A stretch of DNA of 64,000 nucleotides from Oscillospiraceae bacterium (GCA_004558145.1 SFDQ01000002.1:310001-374000); one strand, 5' to 3'. Shown: positions 1 through 8,411, numbered from the stretch's first letter. Numbers and translations: made by a program. Notes: generated from the letters alone by a model not told the origin.

Positions 1-385
1 AGTAGGGCAGGTTGGCGCACACCGCCACCGGCATGCCGGGGAATTTCTCTTGGATGAGGGCCGCAATGTCTACTTTCAGTATATCCTGAAGCACAATTTC
101 CACATTGTCAAATTCCGCCAGCGTTTCCTCCAGCAGAGGGGGCAGGCGCTTGTCCACCTCCACCGCCACCACCTTTTTGGCCCGCAGGGCCAGCTCCTTG
201 GTGAGCACGCCGATGCCGGGGCCGATCTCCAGCACGCCCCAGTTTTCGTCGATGCCGGCGGCCTCCACGATCTTGGGGCAGACGCCGGGATTGACGATGA
301 AGTTCTGGCCAAAGCCCTTGGAGAGGGCAAAGTCATGCCGCGCGCACAGGTCGCGGATGGTGGAAAGGTCGGTGAGGTTGGGCAT
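1..385 (-). CDS. rsmA: 16S rRNA dimethyladenosine transferase KsgA/RsmA, N-terminal part
   Basis: This is the first 128 codons of the enzyme that dimethylates the two adjacent adenines of the 3'-terminal helix of 16S rRNA, using S-adenosylmethionine. The gene runs off the left edge. The start is the ATG at 383-385, preceded by a GGCAGG-type ribosome site. The visible protein has the family's N-terminal FGQNFI segment, the SAM-binding loop EIGPGIGVLT, the acidic motif VEVDKRL, the QDILK motif, and ends at the catalytic NLPYY. Family assignment is secure. The ATG lies only 25 bases after a strong terminator that closes the upstream S41 protease gene, so expression needs read-through or a promoter I cannot see. 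Confidence 0.93.
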   Translation of the reverse strand, partial: MPNLTDLSTIRDLCARHDFALSKGFGQNFIVNPGVCPKIVEAAGIDENWGVLEIGPGIGVLTKELALRAKKVVAVEVDKRLPPLLEETLAEFDNVEIVLQDILKVDIAALIQEKFPGMPVAVCANLPY

Positions 386-410
386 AAAAAGCCTGCCTTT
401 CTGAAAAAAT

Positions 411-444
411 CAGGGCAGCGCCCCGCGGGCGGGTCGCTGCCCTG
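411..444 (-). terminator. Intrinsic terminator after the S41 protease
   Basis: Perfect 10-bp arms (CAGGGCAGCG and its complement) are followed on the minus strand by ATTTTTTC. The hairpin sits between the stop of the S41 protease at 453 and the rsmA start at 385. The 3' arm can alternatively pair with the AAAGGCAG that forms the rsmA ribosome site. Confidence 0.85.
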
Positions 445-452
445 TAAAATGC

Positions 453-1760
453 TTACTCCTCGCCGGTGGAGGCGGAGGAAGAGGTGTCCTCAGCGGCGCT
501 GTCCGCCGAGGAGGCGGAGGCGCTGTCCGACGCGGTGGAGGAAGAGCTCTCGCCGCTGTCGGTGGAGGAGCCGGTGAGCAGCTTGGCCGCAGCCAGCGCA
601 CGGCTCACCTGGGGATCGCTCTCCAGCGGCGCGCCGCTCTCGGTGTTGCTGGAGGGGGCCACCTCGATGTCCACGGCAAGGCCGGTGCCGTCAAAGCTCT
701 CGCCGTTGGCGGTGATCATCTTGGCCACCGTGATGACCACGGCGCTGCCGTCGCTCATGCGGTGGGGCTCCGCCTGGATGGTGCCCTTGCCGTAGGTCTT
801 CTGGCCCACCAGCTGGGCGCCGGAGAACTGGCGCAGGCTCTCGGCAAACAGCTCGGCGCTGCTGGCCGTTTCGCCGTCCACCAGCACCACCATGGGCAGG
901 TCCACGCTGGAGTCGTCGCTCTCGCCCAGCAGGGTGCGCTCGCCGGTCTTGTACTCGGCCCAGACGATGTCGCCGCCGGGCACCAGCAGGTCGATGCAGT
1001 CCACAGCGGAGCTGAGCAGGCCGCCGGCGTTGCCGCGCACGTCGAACACCAGCGCGACGGCGCCCTGGCCGGTGAGGTCGTTCACCGCCTTGCTGAACTG
1101 GGTGATGGTGGTGGAATCGAACTGGGTGATCTTGATGTAGCCGATGGAGTCCTCCATCATCTGGTACTCCACGCTGGGAATGACGTACTTGCTGCGGATG
1201 ACGGTGTACTCCGAGGTCTCGGAGTCGGGCGACATGTAGCTCAGGGCCACCTGGGTGCCGCTCTCGCCCTGCAGACGGGTGAGCACGTTCTCGCGGGTGA
1301 GGTTCTTCACGTCCGCGCCGTCGATGGCGGTGATGAAGCCGCCCACCTGCAGGCCCAGCTCCTCGGCGGGGCTGCCGGCGTAGACCTGGGTGATGCGGGC
1401 ATAGCCGGAGGTGTCCTTCACCACGTCCACGCCCACGCCCACGATGTTGCCGCTCTGCACTTCCAGCAGTTCGGTGTACTGTTTGGCGGTGTAGTAGGTG
1501 GCGTTGCGGTCACCGGTGCCCAGGACATAGCCGTAGCTGATCATGTCGAAGAGGGTGGAATCCTGGATGTCGCCATAGTAATTGGCGCGCACGTATTTGT
1601 CCAGCTCGGCCAGCTTGGAGTACATGCTCTCCTTCTCCTGCACCGAGGGGATGGTCTGATCGAAGATCTGCCGCGCCAGGATCATGGTCACCGAGAAGGT
1701 GACGGTCATGGCGATGATGGCGATGGTAAGCGCCAGACTGACGCTGATTTTTTTGTTCAT
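453..1760 (-). CDS. S41 family carboxyl-terminal processing protease (CtpA/CtpB type)
   Basis: A membrane-anchored serine protease with a PDZ domain, 435 residues. One N-terminal membrane segment (about residues 6-30) is followed by a linker, a PDZ domain (about 105-190, with the GVGVDV carboxylate-binding loop) and the S41 catalytic core. The Ser/Lys dyad is visible: Ser300 in the TASSAEL motif and Lys325 in TYGKGTIQ, with the usual 25-residue spacing. The DVRGNAGG loop corresponds to the family's DLRxNxGG. The last 60 residues are a Ser/Ala/Glu-rich low-complexity tail. It is last in the ftsE-ftsX-M23-small protein-S41 operon, which suggests a role in trimming or controlling wall-hydrolysis factors outside the membrane. 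AGGAGA precedes the ATG. Substrate unknown. Confidence 0.93.
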   Translation of the reverse strand: MNKKISVSLALTIAIIAMTVTFSVTMILARQIFDQTIPSVQEKESMYSKLAELDKYVRANYYGDIQDSTLFDMISYGYVLGTGDRNATYYTAKQYTELLEVQSGNIVGVGVDVVKDTSGYARITQVYAGSPAEELGLQVGGFITAIDGADVKNLTRENVLTRLQGESGTQVALSYMSPDSETSEYTVIRSKYVIPSVEYQMMEDSIGYIKITQFDSTTITQFSKAVNDLTGQGAVALVFDVRGNAGGLLSSAVDCIDLLVPGGDIVWAEYKTGERTLLGESDDSSVDLPMVVLVDGETASSAELFAESLRQFSGAQLVGQKTYGKGTIQAEPHRMSDGSAVVITVAKMITANGESFDGTGLAVDIEVAPSSNTESGAPLESDPQVSRALAAAKLLTGSSTDSGESSSSTASDSASASSADSAAEDTSSSASTGEE

Positions 1761-1776
1761 GGGCTCTCCTTCCGGG

Positions 1777-1881
1777 TCAGAAGCCGTACGCCAGCTGGAG
1801 GATGACAGTGCTGAGCACGGAAACGGTCATCAGCGCCGCAATCACCAGACAGACGATGCGCACGAAGGGCTTGTGATTCAT
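1777..1881 (-). CDS. Small single-pass membrane protein, 34 aa
   Basis: An ORF of 34 codons lies exactly in the gap between the M23 peptidase and the S41 protease. It has a strong ribosome site (GGGAGGAAG) seven bases before its ATG and stops 16 bases before the S41 start, so it fits tightly into the operon. The peptide starts MNHKPFVRIV and continues as one hydrophobic stretch (about residues 7-30), with basic residues at the N-terminus, so a single membrane helix with the N-terminus inside is likely. I do not recognise a named family. Position between a wall-hydrolase activator and a membrane protease suggests a partner or regulator of one of them; this is inference. Confidence 0.7.
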   Translation of the reverse strand: MNHKPFVRIVCLVIAALMTVSVLSTVILQLAYGF

Positions 1882-1901
1882 GGGGTTCTTCCTCCCTCCC
1901 G

Positions 1902-3059
1902 TCACGGGGGACTGATGTAGTTGCGGGGGTTCTGGCGCACGCCGTTGACGCGCACCTCAAAGTGCAGATGGTTGCCGCTGGAGTTGCCGGTGGAACCCAC
2001 ATAGCCGATCACCTGGCCCTGGGTCACCGTCTGCCCCACGCTGACGATGGCGGCGGACTGCATATGGGCGTAGAGGGTGGAGATGCCGTCGCCGTTGTCG
2101 ATCATCACCACGTTGCCGTAGCTCCAGTGGCCGGTGGTGGCCACCACGGTGCCGTTGTGGGCGGCATAGATGGGGGTGCCGCCGGCGATGGCGATGTCGA
2201 TGCCCTTGTGGCCGCTGCTGAACACGCCGTTCACCCACTGGTCGGCGCCGAACTCGGTGGTCACCCGGCCTGCGCTGGGCAGGGGCCAGATGAAGCCCTC
2301 GGCACACTGGCCGCTGCCGGAAGAGGCGTTCTGCTGCACCCACTGCTCGTAGGCGGCCTCGGCCGCGTCTGCGATCTTCTGCTTTTCTTCCACCACCTGC
2401 TCCTGTGCCTTGGCGTCGGCGTCCAGCTTGCTGATGGTGGCGTCCTGCGCCTGGATGTTGGCGCTGAGCTGGTCGGATTTATCCTCCAGGGCGGCCTTGG
2501 CGCTCTCCAGTTCCGCCATGGCCTGCTCCAGTTCCTGCTTTTCGGCTTCCAGCTCGGCTTTCTGCTGGTTCATCTCCTCCAGCACCTCGGTGTCCTTTTC
2601 GCTCACCTGCTGCAGGGTGGTGGAGAAGGTGAGCAGGTCGTAGAGGCTCTGGGCGCTGGTGATCATGGCCACCGCGCCGGAGTCGTGCATGACCTGCATG
2701 GCCTGCATGCGGTCCTTGAAATCGCCCCAGCGCTCGTCGATCTCCGCCTGCTTTTCGGCGATGACCTGCTCCTGGTTGGAGATCTCCAGCTCCTTCTGGT
2801 TGATCTGCTCAATGGACTGGCTGATCTGGTCCAGAATGATGCTCTGCTGGTTTTTCAGGCTCTGCTTCTGGGCCTGGGCCTTGTCCTTGCTGCTTTCGAT
2901 CTGCTCATACTTTTCTTTTTCCTCGGCCAGTTCCTGCTCGGCCTGCTCCCAGTCGCTCTTGTAATCCGCGGCGGCGGGCGCAAGCAGAGCGGGAGCCAGC
3001 AGCGCCGCCGCCAGCATCCCGCAGGCGGTGCGGCACAGCACGGGTTTGATTCGCTTCAC
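1902..3059 (-). CDS. EnvC-like M23 peptidase with coiled coil (FtsEX partner)
   Basis: A 385-residue exported protein. A signal peptide (about 1-31, ending in APAAA) is followed by a long coiled coil rich in Gln, Glu and Lys (about 35-240) and a C-terminal LytM/M23 domain (about 258-384). The zinc ligands are intact: His284 and Asp288 in HKGID and His366 in HLHFE, with His332 in YAHM. So unlike E. coli EnvC, whose LytM domain is degenerate, this one looks catalytically competent, like PcsB/CwlO-type Firmicute partners of FtsEX. The gene directly follows ftsX. It is expected to cleave septal peptidoglycan when driven by FtsEX ATP hydrolysis. Start is GTG with GGGAGG upstream. Confidence 0.92.
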   Translation of the reverse strand: MKRIKPVLCRTACGMLAAALLAPALLAPAAADYKSDWEQAEQELAEEKEKYEQIESSKDKAQAQKQSLKNQQSIILDQISQSIEQINQKELEISNQEQVIAEKQAEIDERWGDFKDRMQAMQVMHDSGAVAMITSAQSLYDLLTFSTTLQQVSEKDTEVLEEMNQQKAELEAEKQELEQAMAELESAKAALEDKSDQLSANIQAQDATISKLDADAKAQEQVVEEKQKIADAAEAAYEQWVQQNASSGSGQCAEGFIWPLPSAGRVTTEFGADQWVNGVFSSGHKGIDIAIAGGTPIYAAHNGTVVATTGHWSYGNVVMIDNGDGISTLYAHMQSAAIVSVGQTVTQGQVIGYVGSTGNSSGNHLHFEVRVNGVRQNPRNYISPP

Positions 3060-3087
3060 GGCGGTCCCTCCCTGTGTCGTCAGATGG

Positions 3088-3992
3088 TCAGACTCTCAGA
3101 TATTTGCGGATGGAGCTGGCGGTGCCGATGCTGCCGATGAGCACGCCGAAGAGGACGAAGCCTCCCAGCACCAGATACCACACATCGGCCAGCGGCAGCA
3201 GCGTGCCGGCCAGCAGGGTGCCCCAGAAGCCGGGCAGCTTGACGGCGTAGATCAGCAGCAGCTGATAGCCGCCCAGCACCACCACGGTGGCGATGGCGCC
3301 GGCGATGAGGCCCACGGTGACGCCCTCCACAAAGAAGGGCAGGCGGATGAAGCCGTTGGTGGCGCCCACGTACTTCATGATGTTGATCTCTTTGCGGCGG
3401 GCGAACACGGTGAGGCGGATGGTGTTGCTGATGACCACCACGCTCACGAAGCCCAGCACCGCCACCAGGATGACGCACACCAGGCTGACGCCCTTGTGCA
3501 CGCTGGTGAACATCTGGCTCAGCTGCATGGGCGCGCCCACCGAGGAAACGCCCTCGATGGCTTCCAGCTGGGGCTGGATCTCGGGCAGGTCGCTCACGTC
3601 GTCCAGAACCACGCGGTAGTTGGCGAGGAAGGGGTTCTCGCTTCCCTCGAACACGTCAAAGAGGTAGGCGTTGTCGCCCATGCTCTCCTTCATGCGCTCC
3701 AGGGCCTCGTCCTTGGAGACGTAGGTCACTTCCCGCAGGCCGCTGATGCTGCGCAGGGCGGAATCCACCGCGGCGAGGCCCTCATCGGTGAGGTCCTCGT
3801 CCAGATAGACCACCGTCTCGTTCTGGCTGCCCAGATAATCCATCAGGCTGCCCACGTTGAGGGTGAACAGACCGGCCACGCCGGTGATGAGCAGGCAGAC
3901 GGTGAGCACGCCGATGCTGGCGACGCTCATCAGCCGGTTTTTCACCATGCTGTGCAGGCCCTGGCGGGCCAGATACTTGAAACTTGACCAGT

Positions 3993-3996
<4 letters not shown>
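3088..3996 (-). CDS. ftsX: Cell division permease FtsX
   Basis: The membrane half of the FtsEX complex, 302 residues. It has a cytoplasmic N-terminus, a first membrane helix (about 25-48), a large extracellular loop (about 49-170) that would contact the M23 peptidase encoded next, and three C-terminal helices. The family's ARRKEINIMKYVGA segment is present between helices 2 and 3. Its GTG start overlaps the ftsE stop by four bases (GTGA), so the two proteins are translationally coupled. FtsX is not expected to transport a solute; it transmits ATPase state to the wall hydrolase. Confidence 0.95.
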
Positions 3997-4682
<686 letters not shown>

Positions 4683-4799
4683 CAGGATACCTCTGCTGTG
4701 TGGGTTGGCGCTAAGCGCGAAACAGCCGGTCACGGTGTGCGACCGGCCGCCTGCTGGCGCTTGGGCTGTTATGTAAACGAAGAACGGGCAGGCATCATT

Positions 4800-4831
4800 G
4801 CACGCCGCGTGCAAAAAAGCGCGCGGCGTGC
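4800..4831. repeat. Perfect inverted repeat between cdaR-type gene and ftsE
   Basis: Ten-base arms GCACGCCGCG/CGCGGCGTGC enclose a loop with six T residues on the minus strand. It lies 13 bases past the stop of the CdaR-type regulator. There is no T-run after the stem, so it is a weak terminator at best. A second, imperfect stem (4724-4749, GCCGGTC arms) follows before ftsE. No convincing ftsE promoter was seen in 4683-4843. Confidence 0.5.
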
Positions 4832-4843
4832 CGAACGGCCCGC

Positions 4844-5926
4844 TCAGTACTTGGCCGGGTTTGCGCTCAGGTACTTCTTGACCATCAGCGCCACCTTGAA
4901 GACGATGGCGTCGTCGAACTCGCGCAGGTCAAGGCCGGTGAGCTTCTTGATCTTTTCCAGACGGTAGACCAGGGTGTTGCGGTGCACGAACAGGCCGCGG
5001 CTGGTCTCGGAGACGTTGAGGTTGTTCTCGAAGAAGCGCTGGATGGTGAACAGGGTCTCGGCGTCCAGGCTTTCGATGCTGCCCTGCTTGAACACTTCCC
5101 GCAGGAACATCTCGCACAGGGTGGTGGGCAGCTGGTAGATCAGGCGGGCGATGCCCAGGTGATCGTAGCTGATGATGGACTGCTCGGTGTCGAACACCTT
5201 GCCCACTTCCATGGCCACCTGGGCCTCCTTGAAGCTGGTGGCCAGGTCCTTCACGTTGCCGATGGGGGTGCCGATGCCCACCACCGCCTTGATGTAGTGC
5301 TCGCCGGAGAGGGTGTCCACGATGGAGGCGGCCAGCTTTTCGATGTCCCGCTGGTCGATGCCGCGGCGGATCTCCTTCACCAGAACGGTGTCGGTCTCGC
5401 TGATGTTGAACACGAAGTCCTTCTGCTTGTCCGGGAACAGGCCGCTGACCACGTCGTAGGCGGAGATGTCGGTGCCGGAGGTGACGCGGATGAGCAGCAC
5501 CACGCGGGACACGTCGGTGGCGAAGTGCAGCTCCCGGGCCTTGGCGTAGATGTCGCCGGGCAGGATGTTGTCCAGCACCACGTTCTTGATGAAGTTGGCC
5601 TTGTCGAACTTCTCATCGTGGTACTGCTTGATGCTCTGCAGGCTGATGGCCATCAGGCTGGCGAACTGGCCGGCGGTCTCGTCGGTGCCCTCCACATACA
5701 CAGCGTAGTCGTTGTGCTTGTTGGAGCTGAACTGATGGTAGGTGCAGCCGCCGCACTGGAAGCTGTCGCCGGTGAGGCGCTCGGCGGCAAAGCCGTCTCT
5801 CACCTCGCCGATCATGTTCAGATCCGAGCAGGAGATGACGGTGCCGGTCTCGTCCACGACGCCCACCGTACGGCCAATGGCGTCCTTCATCTGGTACACG
5901 ACGCCCTGAAATACTCTGTTCGCCAT
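4844..5926 (-). CDS. CdaR/PucR-family transcriptional regulator
   Basis: A 360-residue regulator. The C-terminal 70 residues form the PucR-type helix-turn-helix: FTIQRFFENNLNVSETSRGL followed by HRNTLVYRLEKI and a final helix. The N-terminal part (about 1-130) resembles a small sensory domain, and the middle (about 130-270) is the GGDEF-like region seen in CdaR. Effector unknown; family members respond to sugar diacids, purine breakdown products or amino acids. An in-frame extension of 32 codons exists upstream, but it overlaps the promoter; the ATG at 5926 has GGGGAG upstream. It is transcribed alone from a strong promoter at 6012-6040. Confidence 0.88.
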   Translation of the reverse strand: MANRVFQGVVYQMKDAIGRTVGVVDETGTVISCSDLNMIGEVRDGFAAERLTGDSFQCGGCTYHQFSSNKHNDYAVYVEGTDETAGQFASLMAISLQSIKQYHDEKFDKANFIKNVVLDNILPGDIYAKARELHFATDVSRVVLLIRVTSGTDISAYDVVSGLFPDKQKDFVFNISETDTVLVKEIRRGIDQRDIEKLAASIVDTLSGEHYIKAVVGIGTPIGNVKDLATSFKEAQVAMEVGKVFDTEQSIISYDHLGIARLIYQLPTTLCEMFLREVFKQGSIESLDAETLFTIQRFFENNLNVSETSRGLFVHRNTLVYRLEKIKKLTGLDLREFDDAIVFKVALMVKKYLSANPAKY

Positions 5927-6004
5927 AGAAATGCTCCCCTTTTTTGTATTCGATGATAAGCCTTGCGGCTGCGTTTGTGATTTTGAACAATTACAAACAA
6001 CGTC

Positions 6005-6021
6005 TGTGTATATATTACACA
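6005..6021. promoter_or_regulatory. Inverted repeat over the -10 of the CdaR-type gene
   Basis: TGTGTA-N5-TACACA with perfect 6-bp arms covers the -10 box of the promoter at 6012-6040. Position on the -10 suggests a repressor site, possibly autoregulation. The binding protein is unknown. Confidence 0.5.
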
Positions 6022-6040
6022 ATGAAATTTACTTTTGCAA
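6012..6040 (-). promoter_or_regulatory. Sigma-A promoter of the CdaR-type gene
   Basis: TTGCAA (6035-6040), 17-base spacer, TAATAT (6012-6017), reading toward the regulator 86 bases away. The 5927-6185 stretch is strikingly AT-rich against the rest of the window and holds no gene; it carries this promoter, the operator-like repeat and the terminator of the next gene. Confidence 0.75.
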
Positions 6041-6160
6041 CATATTTCGGGCAAAAAAAATGCCATTTATTGTGTAATTTTGAGTTTTGGGTAAAAAAGG
6101 GGAAAAATATCGCCTTTTTTATCCTATTCCATAATTGTGACGGTTGTTTGAAAAAAGTTT

Positions 6161-6187
6161 GAAAAGCGGCCTGCCATGCGGCTTTTC
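6161..6187 (-). terminator. Terminator of the rsuA-type gene
   Basis: Ten-base arms GAAAAGCGGC/GCGGCTTTTC with one mismatch overlap the stop codon at 6186-6188. The minus strand continues with AAACTTTTTTC. Confidence 0.6.
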
Positions 6188-6899
6188 AGCCCTCGCCGCC
6201 CGCCTGGATCAGGGCTTTTTCCTCCGGCGTGATGAGCCGCCAGGCCCCCGGCGCGAGGCCCTCGTCCAACGCAAGGCCGCCGATGGCGGTGCGGTGAAGC
6301 TGGTTCACCCCGGCGTCCAGCACGCCGAACATCCGCTTGATCTGGTGGTAGACCCCCTGGCGCAGCACCACGGTGGCGGCGAAGGGGTCGGCTTCATCCG
6401 GGATGAGCTGCGCCGGCTGCATGGTCTGGCCGTCCGCCAGGGTGACGCCGGCGGCGAAGGCCTTCACCATCTCGTCGGTGACGGGCGTATCCAGCACCAC
6501 CCGGTAGGTCTTGGGCACATGCCGCTTCGGGGCCAGGATGTCGTGGGCGAAGGCCCCGTCGTCGGTGAGCAGCACGAAGCCGGTGCTGGTCTTGTCCAGC
6601 CGGCCGGCGGGAAAGAGCTGCCGCCGGGGAAAAGCCCCGCCCACAAGGTCCACCACCGTTTTGTCGCGCCCGTCGGTGCTGGCGCTGACCACCCCGGCGG
6701 GCTTGTTCAGCATGATATATACATATTCCTCACACGCCAGAGGTTTGCCGTCGGCGCAGACGGAATCGCCCTCCCTGAGGGCGCAGTCAGCCTTTTTGCA
6801 CACCTGCCCGTTCACCGTGACCCGCCCCTTGGCGATGAGGCTCCGGGCGGCGGAACGGGTGAGCTGGGCCGCGTCCGCCACGAATTTGTCCAGCCGCAC
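6186..6899 (-). CDS. RsuA/RluB-family rRNA pseudouridine synthase
   Basis: A 237-residue RNA pseudouridine synthase. An S4 RNA-binding domain (1-55, starting MRLDKFVADA) precedes the catalytic domain, where Asp102 lies in the GRLDKTSTG motif that defines the RsuA family. It would convert a specific uridine of ribosomal RNA to pseudouridine; whether the target is 16S (RsuA) or 23S (RluB/E/F) cannot be told from sequence alone, though the short length fits RsuA. GTG start. The stop of the preceding flavoprotein gene is one base upstream, so the two are cotranscribed. Confidence 0.9.
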   Translation of the reverse strand: MRLDKFVADAAQLTRSAARSLIAKGRVTVNGQVCKKADCALREGDSVCADGKPLACEEYVYIMLNKPAGVVSASTDGRDKTVVDLVGGAFPRRQLFPAGRLDKTSTGFVLLTDDGAFAHDILAPKRHVPKTYRVVLDTPVTDEMVKAFAAGVTLADGQTMQPAQLIPDEADPFAATVVLRQGVYHQIKRMFGVLDAGVNQLHRTAIGGLALDEGLAPGAWRLITPEEKALIQAGGEG

Positions 6900-6900
6900 G

Positions 6901-7389
6901 TCACATGCCCTCCACGAGGCGGCCCTTGTTGCCCTTGCCCTGGAAGGCGTCCACCTCCATGGCCAGCATCACCACCGCCGGCATGCCCCGCATGGCCCGC
7001 TCGTGCTCGGGGCCGTCCATCCAGTCGCCGGAGTACTTTTCGCAGATGGCCCGCATGCCCGCCTGACGCTCGGCCTCGTCGGTGACCAGGCGCACATTGC
7101 CCTCGGCTACACAGCTGGCGTAGACATAGGTGAACTTGCTGGGCTGGTTCTCAGCGTAGAGCACGCAGGAGAAGCAGGCCCGGGGCCGGGCGGTGAGGTT
7201 TTCCAGCTTCTGGCCCGCCCGGGCGCAGTGGAAATAAATGGTGCGGCCCACCAGCGCGGCGCACATGGGCACCGCGTAGGGGCTGCCGTCCTCGTTCACC
7301 GTGCAGAGGAAACCGTATTCGCAGTCCCGCAGAACGGTGAGGGCGTCCTCCTCGCTGAGTTTTCGGTCCATTCGGCGCAGGTCGCGCAT
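6901..7389 (-). CDS. Pyridoxamine 5'-phosphate oxidase-fold (NimA-like) flavoprotein
   Basis: A 162-residue split-barrel flavoprotein. It begins MRDLRRMDRKLSEEDALTVL, the conserved opening of NimA-related proteins, followed by GFLCTVNEDGSPYAVPM (strands of the flavin site) and the FHCARAGQKLENL motif. It ends in EVDAFQGKG, typical of the family. Members bind FMN or F420; NimA itself reduces 5-nitroimidazoles, but most chromosomal homologues have no proven substrate. The frame is open far upstream, but the ATG at 7389 has AAGGGG and begins the conserved region. It leads an operon with the pseudouridine synthase. Confidence 0.88.
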   Translation of the reverse strand: MRDLRRMDRKLSEEDALTVLRDCEYGFLCTVNEDGSPYAVPMCAALVGRTIYFHCARAGQKLENLTARPRACFSCVLYAENQPSKFTYVYASCVAEGNVRLVTDEAERQAGMRAICEKYSGDWMDGPEHERAMRGMPAVVMLAMEVDAFQGKGNKGRLVEGM

Positions 7390-7493
7390 GGAAAAAGTCC
7401 CCTTTCCGGCAAGATATTGTGTGTGACTGATTATAGCACATTTCTCCCCCGTTTTGTCTTTCCCGGCGGATTTTTGCGCCGGAACACAAAAAA

Positions 7494-7530
7494 GCCGCCG
7501 GGGAACCTGCCCCGGCGGCCCGTTTTTTTG
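7494..7530. terminator. Bidirectional terminator
   Basis: Perfect 10-bp GC stem (GCCGCCGGGG/CCCCGGCGGC) with six A on one side and seven T on the other. It closes the membrane-protein gene at 7538 on the minus strand. Confidence 0.85.
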
Positions 7531-7537
7531 TTCGGCC

Positions 7538-7966
7538 TCACATCTGTTTTTCCAGCTTGCAACGGTAGTAGACGGCGCTGAACTCCACAAAGAGGTAGGC
7601 CGCCACCAGCAGCAGCACCGCCGCCAGCTCCACCTCCATCAGCGCGAAGGTGAGCATCAGCGCGCCGTAGACGAAGGTCATCCGGTCAAAGGCCTTGCCC
7701 TTGGCCCGGTCGGCAATGGCCCGGTTGCGCTCGTCGGCGCGCTCCACTTCCAGCCTTCTTTGCAGCGCCGGGTCCCCCTTGACGGCCCGGGCCGCCAGCA
7801 TCTCCCCCGCGCCCTGGCCGAAGAGGCCGCACCCCACCCCGATGCAGAGGTAGGGCAGCGCGCGCACCGCGCCCAGGTCCGCCCCGCCGCGCAACAGCCA
7901 CAGCCCCGCCGCCGCGGCCAGCAGGCCCAGAAGAACGAACAGGACGTTCCAGGTGTTCTTTTTCAT
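7538..7966 (-). CDS. Four-helix membrane protein paired with XRE regulator (DUF6442-like)
   Basis: A 142-residue integral membrane protein with two hydrophobic segments before (about 6-26, 36-56) and two after (about 95-112, 112-130) a charged cytoplasmic stretch that contains QRRLEVERADERNRAI. This layout resembles the DUF6442 family, which is often found beside small XRE regulators; the name is from memory and not verified. Its ATG overlaps the stop of the regulator (ATGA), so both come from one message under the operator at 8183-8202. Function unknown. Confidence 0.75.
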   Translation of the reverse strand: MKKNTWNVLFVLLGLLAAAAGLWLLRGGADLGAVRALPYLCIGVGCGLFGQGAGEMLAARAVKGDPALQRRLEVERADERNRAIADRAKGKAFDRMTFVYGALMLTFALMEVELAAVLLLVAAYLFVEFSAVYYRCKLEKQM

Positions 7967-8166
7967 TTTGTCTCCTCCTCATAGATAAAAATGTCCTCGA
8001 TGGTGAGGGAAAAATACCGCGCGATCTTGAAGGCCAGCTGGATGGAGGGGTTGTAGCGCCCGTTTTCCAGCGAGCCGATGGTCTGGCGGGACACCTCCAG
8101 CGCGTCCGCCAGTTCCTCCTGGCGCAGGCCCCGCGCCTTGCGCAGTTCTTCCAGTCGGTTTTTCAT
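7963..8166 (-). CDS. Small XRE-family HTH regulator
   Basis: A 67-residue one-domain repressor: MKNRLEELRKARGLRQEELA is helix 1-2, SRQTIGSLENGRYNPS the recognition region, and it ends in FIYEEETK. It belongs to the short YozG/PlcR-like XRE type without a sensor domain. The ATG at 8166 has AAGGGAG upstream and gives the usual length. It is translationally coupled to the membrane protein downstream. Autoregulation is suggested by a perfect inverted repeat just after the -10 box. Confidence 0.92.
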   Translation of the reverse strand: MKNRLEELRKARGLRQEELADALEVSRQTIGSLENGRYNPSIQLAFKIARYFSLTIEDIFIYEEETK

Positions 8167-8182
8167 GGCCGTCTCCCTTCTG

Positions 8183-8202
8183 ATGGAAAGTTCGCTTTCC
8201 AT
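8183..8202. promoter_or_regulatory. Operator of the first XRE/membrane pair
   Basis: Perfect 8-bp arms ATGGAAAG-ttcg-CTTTCCAT start right at the expected +1 of the promoter at 8209-8236. A third half-site CTTTCCAT lies at 8242-8249, just upstream of the -35. Three copies around one promoter indicate a cooperative repressor, most simply the XRE protein itself. Confidence 0.7.
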
Positions 8203-8208
8203 GATTTG

Positions 8209-8236
8209 AGTATAGCACATCCGCCGCAAATGTCAA
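8209..8236 (-). promoter_or_regulatory. Promoter of the first XRE/membrane pair
   Basis: TTGACA (8231-8236), 16-base spacer ending TGC (extended -10), TATACT (8209-8214). Confidence 0.85.
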
Positions 8237-8266
8237 GCGTGCTTTCCATTTTTCGCAAAAAAAATT

Positions 8267-8288
8267 GCCGCCGGAGCATTCCAGCGGC
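8267..8288 (-). terminator. Second terminator after the DUF5655-like gene
   Basis: GCCGCCGGA/TCCAGCGGC arms (one wobble) followed on the minus strand by AATTTTTTTTG. It insulates the XRE promoter from upstream transcription. Confidence 0.75.
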
Positions 8289-8375
8289 GAGACTGTGTGA
8301 GGGAGCCGAACGGCATCAAGGGCGCAGGATACGCAGGAGGTCAGCGAAGATGCGGCGCGGGGCGGCCGCAAAAAC

Positions 8376-8405
8376 GCCCGGCCAACCCTTTGGGGCGCGC
8401 CGGGC
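8376..8405 (-). terminator. First terminator after the DUF5655-like gene
   Basis: GCCCGGC/GCCGGGC arms followed by GTTTTTG, seven bases past the stop codon at 8412. Confidence 0.7.
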
Positions 8406-8411
8406 AAAAAT

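Noticed and set aside
4683..4814. A 44-residue N-terminal extension of FtsE
   Set aside because: It exceeds the family length, has no conserved residues, and covers a stem-loop. ATG 4682 has a ribosome site.
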